Assembly (NCBI GenBank): GCA_002450295.1
Contig: DJYX01000283.1
Coordinates: 6,340-37,061 of the forward strand
From: Deltaproteobacteria bacterium UBA6967
Lineage (GTDB): Bacteria; SAR324; NAC60-12
Length of the DNA: 30,722 bases
Direction of reading: 5' to 3'
The notes beneath the pieces were generated by a model. It was given only the letters and a program-made list of their open reading frames with translations. It made no database searches and had not been told where the DNA came from. Within the stretch, counting starts at the first letter, position 1. The number at the start of each line of letters is the position of its first letter. The position numbers and the translations under genes were made by a program. This document shows positions 25,312 to 30,722 of the stretch, piece by piece.

Positions 25312-26349
25312 CTACTTGGAGGCTGCCTCCACATTTGATTTGTCATAGACTGCGAAAGGCCCCATCAAAACCCGGAGCCCCTCGGCACGAGTTGGGTCTT
25401 TCTCGACGGTGAAATAGCCCATTCGACCCGCCTTAAATGTCTCACCTGGAATGCCTTCCATTTGACCTGTTGCAATCAGATAGGTTGCATAATAGGAGAG
25501 GTATCCTAAATCCACAAAGCTCCAGAGGGCAAATTCTGGTGCGCAATCATTCATTGTGTAGCTTACCATTTCAGCTGGTAACCCAAGACCGCTTGTTTTT
25601 ACTTGGTCACACAACCCCTCATCCTGCATCGCCTTAGCAGCAGCAGCAATTCCAACGGTTGTTGGAGCCATGATCAATTTCAGATTAGGATACTTGTCAA
25701 CCAGAGCCAGTGCTTGATTGTAACTTTTTTCAGATTGATCATCGCCGTAAACAACATCTACCAAGTTCAGTGATGAATATTTTGGGGCCTTTAGGGCCTC
25801 TTTCATTGCAGCAATCCAAGCATTCTGATTGGCCGCATCTGGAGATGCAGATAAGACTGCAAAATCACCACCTGCATTACCCATGATGTTCATAGCCATA
25901 TCAGCCATCACAGTTCCAGTTTCGTTGAAATCAACTTGAGCTATGAAAAGTTGTTCTCCCTCAGCGGATGGAATTGGAGAGTCCCATGTTACAACTGTCA
26001 TTCCCTTGTCGCGAGCTGATTTGGCTGCTGGTGCGAGTTGGTCCCCAGCATTATTAGAGATCATGATTCCGTCTTGTCCTTGGGTAGTTGCTGTGGTGAG
26101 AATCTCAATCTGGCCGGCCACACTATTTTCAGGCGTAGGTCCTAAAAATTCTAATTTCCCAGGGTTTTGCAACTCTTTATGAGCTTCTTGAGCACCCTGA
26201 TTCGCCTGATCAAAAACCAAAATTCCCAAGAACTTAGGCATCAGGACAAGATCGGCCTTCATTCCTTTCTTTGCGACAGTGTGTGCCATCAGAATTCCGC
26301 TGGAGACCATCATTGCAACAGCAGCGACAGCTAGAAATTTTTTCATCAT
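25312..26349 (-). CDS. rhaS: Rhamnose ABC transporter periplasmic binding protein
   Basis: 345 residues. A signal peptide covers about 1-23 ([20 protein letters not shown]). A type I (ribose-family) periplasmic sugar-binding fold follows: [20 protein letters not shown] (about 69-88), [40 protein letters not shown] and [17 protein letters not shown], in agreement with rhizobial RhaS. It delivers the sugar to the RhaPQT transporter encoded upstream. Two adjacent ATGs are possible starts; AAGGG lies nine bases before the first. Its position after the permease genes differs from rhizobia, where rhaS comes first. It is flanked by a 111-bp leader and by a stable hairpin, both suggesting separate tuning of its level. 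Confidence 0.93.
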   Translation of the reverse strand: MMKKFLAVAAVAMMVSSGILMAHTVAKKGMKADLVLMPKFLGILVFDQANQGAQEAHKELQNPGKLEFLGPTPENSVAGQIEILTTATTQGQDGIMISNNAGDQLAPAAKSARDKGMTVVTWDSPIPSAEGEQLFIAQVDFNETGTVMADMAMNIMGNAGGDFAVLSASPDAANQNAWIAAMKEALKAPKYSSLNLVDVVYGDDQSEKSYNQALALVDKYPNLKLIMAPTTVGIAAAAKAMQDEGLCDQVKTSGLGLPAEMVSYTMNDCAPEFALWSFVDLGYLSYYATYLIATGQMEGIPGETFKAGRMGYFTVEKDPTRAEGLRVLMGPFAVYDKSNVEAASK

Positions 26350-26434
26350 GTGATTATCCCTTACTAGTAGGATTAATTAAATTTCCAATTGAGTAAATTA
26401 AAAGTCTGTGCATCAAAAATACTTGATATCAAAT

Positions 26435-26453
26435 CATAGGCAAACCTCCTTAA
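26435..26453 (-). promoter_or_regulatory. Strong Shine-Dalgarno followed by a two-codon reading frame
   Basis: On the minus strand TTAAGGAGG ends at 26445. Seven bases later comes ATG ATT TGA (26437 to 26429), a start codon, one sense codon and a stop. It lies in the gap between the rhaQ stop and the rhaS start, about 85 bases before the latter. It may be a minimal leader frame affecting rhaS translation or mRNA stability, or a leftover ribosome site. Confidence 0.35.
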
Positions 26454-26460
26454 AGATTCA

Positions 26461-27426
26461 TTATGAGCGAGATGTCCGGAGAGATTCCCAATAATTTTTC
26501 AGATTGGGAACCATCGCAGAGAATATTAGTAACATACCGATTACACCAGTCTGAAGATGTCCTGTTATGTTACTTAAAGACATTCCGTTTCTCAGATAGA
26601 GTACTATCAGAATAGAGAGGATTACACCATAGATTGATCCAGAACCACCGAAAATACTGACACCACCGAGCAGTACCATCGTTATGATGTCAAGCTCAAA
26701 ACCAAGTCCCATATCTCCCCGAACTGAGCCCAGTCGAGCAGCAAAAAGAATCCCAGCCAAAGCAGATATGAGACCTGACAAAGTGAAGAGAATCAATTTG
26801 ACAGCAGTGACATTAATCCCAGAATAGCGAGCCATGTCTTTATTAATTCCAATTACATAAACATATCGACCGAAGCCTGTGAAGCGGAGTACCATAACGG
26901 CAAGGATCAGCAGAAGAAAAAAAATAATCACAGCTAACGGAAGAGGACCTAAAATTGGCTGCTGACCAAGTTCTTCAAACCAGCTTGGAAAAACACGAAT
27001 TGATCGATCTTCTACTAAAACTCTGGCCAGGCCTCGGAAGCCAATTAGCATCGCAAGAGTGACGACGAGGGAGGGCAAGTTCATGAAAGTCACCCAAAAG
27101 CCGTTGAACAAGCCTCCTAGCATGCCGATCAGTAAGCAAATAGCTAATGCTGTTGGCATTGAAGCTCCTGCATCCACCAGCCATCCCAGGGCACATGCTG
27201 CAAGTCCCATCATTGAGGCAACCGAGAGATCAATCTCTGCGTTAATGATGATGAATGCCATGATCAAGGCGATGATGACCTTTTCAATCGCAAGCGTAAA
27301 TAGATTAATCTGGTTGTCAATACTCAGAAAAGCATCGGAATTTACTGCATTGACGCTAATAGTTAGAATCAGAACTAAACAGAGAAAGCTTTCCCAACTT
27401 CTTAGATACTTCCAAACATTCGTCAT
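26461..27426 (-). CDS. rhaQ: Rhamnose ABC transporter permease RhaQ
   Basis: 321 residues, very hydrophobic, with about 8-10 membrane helices, of the ribose/autoinducer-type permease family (BPD_transp_2). [20 protein letters not shown] (about 61-80) and [25 protein letters not shown] (about 238-262) are the conserved segments, the latter containing the coupling-loop Gly-rich motif for the ATPase. With RhaP it forms the membrane channel. The start ATG has AGGAAATCG before it, with the AGG lying within and after the rhaP stop codon; the gap to rhaP is seven bases. Assignment of P versus Q follows the rhizobial order T-P-Q. Confidence 0.9.
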   Translation of the reverse strand: MTNVWKYLRSWESFLCLVLILTISVNAVNSDAFLSIDNQINLFTLAIEKVIIALIMAFIIINAEIDLSVASMMGLAACALGWLVDAGASMPTALAICLLIGMLGGLFNGFWVTFMNLPSLVVTLAMLIGFRGLARVLVEDRSIRVFPSWFEELGQQPILGPLPLAVIIFFLLLILAVMVLRFTGFGRYVYVIGINKDMARYSGINVTAVKLILFTLSGLISALAGILFAARLGSVRGDMGLGFELDIITMVLLGGVSIFGGSGSIYGVILSILIVLYLRNGMSLSNITGHLQTGVIGMLLIFSAMVPNLKNYWESLRTSRS

Positions 27427-27433
27427 CGATTTC

Positions 27434-28456
27434 CTAGGTTTCTGGAGAACTTCGGGCCTGTTTTCTAGCCCAATACAATTGAAAGCGCTTCATAATAACG
27501 CTGTCAGTTGCAACAGAAATTAAAATCAAGAGTCCCAACAAGGCATCTCGCCAGAATTCACTAATCTGCAACCAGCGGATCAGACTGTTTTCTAACAAAT
27601 CGATAAGAACTGCGCCTAAGAATGCTCCAAAGGCGCTCCCTGAACCGCCAAAGATATTCACACCCCCGACGACGACAGCAGCAACAGATTTAAGTTCAAA
27701 GCCAATTCCGGCCACAACGGTAATGTTTCCAAAGCGAGCCAGGAACATGAATCCAGTTAAACCCGCAAGAGCGCCACAGAGCAGGAATGCTGTCAGGACC
27801 ATCTTCTGATTTGCAAAACCGGCCATTTTTGCGGCTTCTGGATTTGAGCCGATTGCATAAAGCTTTCGACCAAAGGTTGTGTATTTGAGCACTATTTGGA
27901 ATAGAATCACGACCACAACCATCCCAACGACTAGAACTCGTAGATGTAATCGGTCAAAGCTAATGAGGTTCAAGCTTGGGAGATCAAGCAGCCACCTCGG
28001 AAGGTTGACTGTCAATACGGTTTGAGCGTCTGAATACTCCACCAACAAAGTACGGTAAAGAGCCATTGTGCCCAAGGTGACAATGATGGATGGTATCCGG
28101 CAATAGGCTACTAAGATCCCATTGATTCCACCCATCAATGTTCCAACTCCCACTGCGAGAAAGATTGCCAGCAATGGGTGCATATCACCATATTGTGATA
28201 GCTGATACCCCACAAAATAAGCTGTGAATCCAACAATTGAACCGACAGACAAATCAATATTGCGTGTTAAAACAACCATGGTTTGCCCGATTGCCAAGAC
28301 TGCCATCAGGGCTACACTGGCAGAAACCCTGTTGAAAAGTCGGGCATTCAAGTAGTTTTCTATCACTGAACTGAATACGATCAGAACTAGTGCAATCAAG
28401 ACCAGAAGGACCAACTCTCTCAGTTTTTCGGGTCGCAGTCCTTGAATGGCGTTCAT
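27434..28456 (-). CDS. rhaP: Rhamnose ABC transporter permease RhaP
   Basis: 340 residues, about 8-10 membrane helices, same permease family as RhaQ. The conserved elements are [20 protein letters not shown] (about 62-81), [20 protein letters not shown] (about 122-141), and [20 protein letters not shown] followed by [12 protein letters not shown] near the C-terminus. It partners RhaQ in the membrane, energised by RhaT. Its start overlaps the rhaT stop codon (ATGA), with AGGAG inside the end of rhaT serving as ribosome site. Confidence 0.9.
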   Translation of the reverse strand: MNAIQGLRPEKLRELVLLVLIALVLIVFSSVIENYLNARLFNRVSASVALMAVLAIGQTMVVLTRNIDLSVGSIVGFTAYFVGYQLSQYGDMHPLLAIFLAVGVGTLMGGINGILVAYCRIPSIIVTLGTMALYRTLLVEYSDAQTVLTVNLPRWLLDLPSLNLISFDRLHLRVLVVGMVVVVILFQIVLKYTTFGRKLYAIGSNPEAAKMAGFANQKMVLTAFLLCGALAGLTGFMFLARFGNITVVAGIGFELKSVAAVVVGGVNIFGGSGSAFGAFLGAVLIDLLENSLIRWLQISEFWRDALLGLLILISVATDSVIMKRFQLYWARKQARSSPET

Positions 28457-29964
28457 GCAGTCTCCTGTAGTTCTCCCATAGCGAGTGACATGATAGACTC
28501 TTGAGTGGCCTGAGAACCATCCAAAATACCCATCTGTCTGCCCTCTCGCATCACCAATACCCGATCACTCATTGCTAGTACCTCTGGGAGATCTGAGGAA
28601 ATACAGAGAATCGCCATGCCTTGGTCAGCCAGTTCACGAATCATGTTGTGTACTTCTGCCTTAGCTCCGACATCAATACCTCTGGTCGGTTCGTCCAGAA
28701 TGAAAACTTTTGGTTGCGTATTGAGCCATTTGCTGAACATTACTTTTTGTTGATTGCCTCCGGACAGTTTGCCGACCTCGTGTGCTAAATTTGGAGTCTT
28801 GATTTGAAGCCGGTTCTTGAATTCTTCAGCAGTTGATTTTTCTGACTCTGTACGGATCAAGCCCAGTCTTCCCAAGTATCTTTTCAAAGCTGGTAAGGTT
28901 ATGTTTGAAGTGATGGAAAGTGGCATTGCCAATCCCAACTTTCTTCGATCCTCAGTCATGTACGCAATACCAAGATTTTGTGCAGCTTGAGGACTTCGAA
29001 TACTTACGTTCTGCCCATCTAAATCAATGACTCCTGAGTCATTGGGTTGGATTCCGAACAAAGCCAGTCCAACATCAGTTCTTCTTGAACCAACTAATCC
29101 TGCAAAACCTAAAACTTCTCCCTCGTGCAGATCGAACTCTATTCCTGAAAAAACTGCCTCCTTGCTTAGATTTTGGACTGACAACACGCACTTGCCGTAG
29201 TTTTTCTTTTGCCTAGTTGCATAGAATTGATCGACTTCCCGGCCAACCATCTCCCTAATTAACTGTTCCCGGCTAAATTCCTCAACAGATCTGGTAGAAA
29301 TGTGCTCGCCATCTCGAAGTACCGTGATTCTATCTGCAATCTCAAAAACTTCATCTAATCGGTGACTGATAAATAAAACAGCCACGTTTTCTTGTTTGAG
29401 TTTTCTAGCAACCTTGAAAAGTTGTTCCACCTCGTGGTTTGAAAGAGAAGCAGTGGGCTCGTCCATGATCAAAACTTTGACATTCAATGAAATTGCTTTT
29501 GCGATTTCTACGGCTTGCTGAGATGCCAAGGTAAGTCCACTGGCTGGTGCCCGTACATCCAATATCATCCCGAGATCTGAAAGGATTTTATGAGCGTCTT
29601 CATACATTTTTTTCCACTGAACCCAAATCCCTCTGGCTCGGTGGCTGATGAAAATGTTCTCAGCAACATCTAGATCTGGAAAGACCATTGGCTCTTGGTA
29701 AATGGCCGCAATCCCGAGAGCCTGAGCCTCCTGTGAGCTGCTAAGTTGGACGCCATTCCCAGAAAAAAACATTTCGCCGTCATCAGGTTGCTGGATGCCG
29801 GTTAGAATTTTGATCAAAGTGGATTTCCCTGCCCCATTTTCTCCTACTAGTGCATGGATTTCACCCGGAAAGAGTTCGAGAGACACCTCTTTGAGAGCTT
29901 GTGTCATATCAAACCGCTTAGAAAGATTACTAACCTTAAGAATAGGAGATGGTTTGGAATTCAC
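28453..29964 (-). CDS. rhaT: Rhamnose ABC transporter ATP-binding protein
   Basis: 503 residues, a tandem ABC ATPase typical of sugar importers of the ribose type. Domain 1 has Walker [10 protein letters not shown] (41-49), a weakened signature [10 protein letters not shown] and Walker [13 protein letters not shown]. Domain 2 has the degenerate Walker [11 protein letters not shown] seen in this family, the canonical signature LSGGNQQKV and Walker [13 protein letters not shown]. It hydrolyses ATP to drive sugar import through RhaPQ. The start is a GTG at 29964 without an evident Shine-Dalgarno, 21 bases behind rhaM. The name follows rhizobial usage and is not the E. coli rhamnose/proton symporter RhaT. 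Confidence 0.93.
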   Translation of the reverse strand: MNSKPSPILKVSNLSKRFDMTQALKEVSLELFPGEIHALVGENGAGKSTLIKILTGIQQPDDGEMFFSGNGVQLSSSQEAQALGIAAIYQEPMVFPDLDVAENIFISHRARGIWVQWKKMYEDAHKILSDLGMILDVRAPASGLTLASQQAVEIAKAISLNVKVLIMDEPTASLSNHEVEQLFKVARKLKQENVAVLFISHRLDEVFEIADRITVLRDGEHISTRSVEEFSREQLIREMVGREVDQFYATRQKKNYGKCVLSVQNLSKEAVFSGIEFDLHEGEVLGFAGLVGSRRTDVGLALFGIQPNDSGVIDLDGQNVSIRSPQAAQNLGIAYMTEDRRKLGLAMPLSITSNITLPALKRYLGRLGLIRTESEKSTAEEFKNRLQIKTPNLAHEVGKLSGGNQQKVMFSKWLNTQPKVFILDEPTRGIDVGAKAEVHNMIRELADQGMAILCISSDLPEVLAMSDRVLVMREGRQMGILDGSQATQESIMSLAMGELQETA

Positions 29965-29985
29965 TTATTATTCATTAATTAATAG

Positions 29986-30303
29986 TCAGTCCATATGCCA
30001 CTGAAGCGGCAGCAAGAAGGGGAAGTTTTTCTGAGAATCTATTTCGATCTTCATAATTGGAGTCATATACTCACCCCAGCGCCTATTCACATCACTAGCA
30101 TTGATCGCTGCAATTGTTTGCTCCAAGTCTTTCGTTTCAAAGTAGCCAAAAAGAGTAAGTCCATGCCGAAAAATCGAGTAGTTTTGAACTCCCGCCTTTC
30201 GAAGCATGTCAACCATTTCTGGCCATATTTCATCATGACGCTTTTTGTATTCATCCTCATAGCCAGGACGTACTTCTAAAACCCATGCAAATTGCTGGTT
30301 CAT
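29986..30303 (-). CDS. rhaM: L-rhamnose mutarotase
   Basis: 105 residues, normal for RhaM (YiiL; RhaU in rhizobia). The family features are EYKKRHDEIWPEMVDMLRKA with Tyr19 and the catalytic His23, NYSIF at about 41-45, and GYFE in the second half of the dimeric alpha/beta-barrel fold. It interconverts alpha- and beta-L-rhamnopyranose so that downstream enzymes get the right anomer. This small, specific enzyme is the strongest single indication that the block handles L-rhamnose. Its ATG overlaps the stop of the dioxygenase gene (ATGA), and GGAAG precedes it. Confidence 0.95.
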   Translation of the reverse strand: MNQQFAWVLEVRPGYEDEYKKRHDEIWPEMVDMLRKAGVQNYSIFRHGLTLFGYFETKDLEQTIAAINASDVNRRWGEYMTPIMKIEIDSQKNFPFLLPLQWHMD

Positions 30304-30722
30304 ACAACTTCCGGTTGAAGTTCAGTTGTTGGTGATGAAGACTGCCTTCTAAACTCCTGAATCCGATAAATCGAATCAGGATTCGGCGGGCGTGGAAACG
30401 GCATGATGATATGTTCAGGCTCGCTCCTGGGGTGCAGGGTACTTCTCCCTAGTACAATCTTTTCTTCAAACTCTTGAAAGTCTCCGTAAACTTCAAAATC
30501 AACCAGAGGCCAGGCATCTGCAGAAGCGTATTCAAAAAGAAGTAGTCGACGTGGACGATTTGAAAAATTTGGACTAGACCCATGTAATGCTTTCACATGA
30601 TGGAAACTTGCTGAACCAGCCGAACCTGTCAATTTTACTGCTGTGGAAAGATCAATGTTCTCAGAATCAGGATTAACTGATCCACTGAACACCCCTTGGA
30701 AGTGATGGTTCAGAGTTTTGCC
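30300..30722 (-). CDS. Phytanoyl-CoA dioxygenase (PhyH) family protein, N-terminus beyond window
   Basis: At least 140 residues; the frame stays open to the right edge (…GKTLNHHFQGVFSGSV…), so the N-terminal part with the first two iron ligands is missing from view. The visible part has FHHVKALHGSSPNFSNRPRR, the PhyH C-terminal motif with the distal iron-binding His and the 2-oxoglutarate-binding Arg. These enzymes use Fe(II), oxygen and 2-oxoglutarate to hydroxylate or oxidatively demethylate small substrates. Overlap by ATGA with rhaM ties it to the rhamnose operon; an action on a modified deoxysugar is a guess. A GTG at 30690-30692 is only an internal codon. Confidence 0.85.
   Translation of the reverse strand, partial: GKTLNHHFQGVFSGSVNPDSENIDLSTAVKLTGSAGSASFHHVKALHGSSPNFSNRPRRLLLFEYASADAWPLVDFEVYGDFQEFEEKIVLGRSTLHPRSEPEHIIMPFPRPPNPDSIYRIQEFRRQSSSPTTELQPEVV

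Noticed and set aside
28453..29964. Defective ATPase, because the second Walker A motif is degenerate
   Set aside because: The GLVGSRRT form is normal for the second domain of ribose-type sugar ABC ATPases, with canonical signature and Walker B present.
30300..30692. Dioxygenase gene starting at the GTG at 30692
   Set aside because: The frame continues open to the right edge with sequence that fits the family (NHHFQGVFSGS), so this codon is internal and the gene is truncated by the window.

Overview
The window is a stretch of bacterial chromosome, moderately AT-rich, with no rRNA, tRNA, CRISPR array or mobile element that I could recognise. The flagellar gene order fliJ - MotE-like - fliK - flgD - flgE, a GlnE next to a RodZ-like protein, an acetyl-type methionine pair (MetA/MetY) and a Rhizobium-style rhamnose ABC operon with a PhyH dioxygenase suggest a motile, Gram-negative, heterotrophic, probably marine proteobacterium of deltaproteobacterial or SAR324 type. 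That lineage call is an inference from gene content only.

Layout. Positions 1-3519 (minus): a RodZ-like HTH/membrane protein cut by the left edge, directly behind glnE. Positions 3577-9182 (plus): a flagellar operon with export chaperone FliJ, a MotE-like periplasmic protein, hook-length ruler FliK, hook cap FlgD, hook FlgE and a small secreted basic protein of unknown role. Positions 9161-10452 (minus): pyrE-pyrF, overlapping by ATGA. Positions 10626-12934 (plus): metY and metA, whose specificity residue predicts O-acetylhomoserine, the substrate of MetY. Positions 12970-14135 (minus): an outer-membrane beta-barrel gene and an Smr-domain gene. Positions 14186-16555 (plus): a prepilin-peptidase-like domain protein without its protease half, hisA, and a Kv-beta-type aldo/keto reductase. 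Positions 16807-18600 (plus): a periplasmic NadN-type NAD pyrophosphatase/5'-nucleotidase behind an operator-like inverted repeat.

Positions 18804-30722 (minus, transcribed right to left) form one co-oriented block of eleven genes for L-rhamnose or a related 6-deoxysugar: phyH-like dioxygenase (cut by the right edge), rhaM mutarotase, rhaT ATPase, rhaP and rhaQ permeases, rhaS binding protein, a COG3618 lactonase-type amidohydrolase, rhaB kinase, a fused rhamnulose-1-phosphate aldolase/dehydrogenase, a second paralogous amidohydrolase and a short-chain dehydrogenase. Most junctions are 4-bp ATGA overlaps or short gaps. The larger gaps hold palindromes and a stable hairpin, which may tune expression inside the operon. 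The block mixes the phosphorylating rhamnose route (mutarotase, kinase, aldolase) with the kind of enzymes used in the oxidative route (sugar dehydrogenase, lactonase). Neither route is complete in the window: no rhamnose isomerase, rhamnonate dehydratase or regulator gene is seen. This mixed operon, with two lactonase paralogues carrying the same Asp-to-Asn change and a translationally coupled dioxygenase, is the most interesting part of the window.
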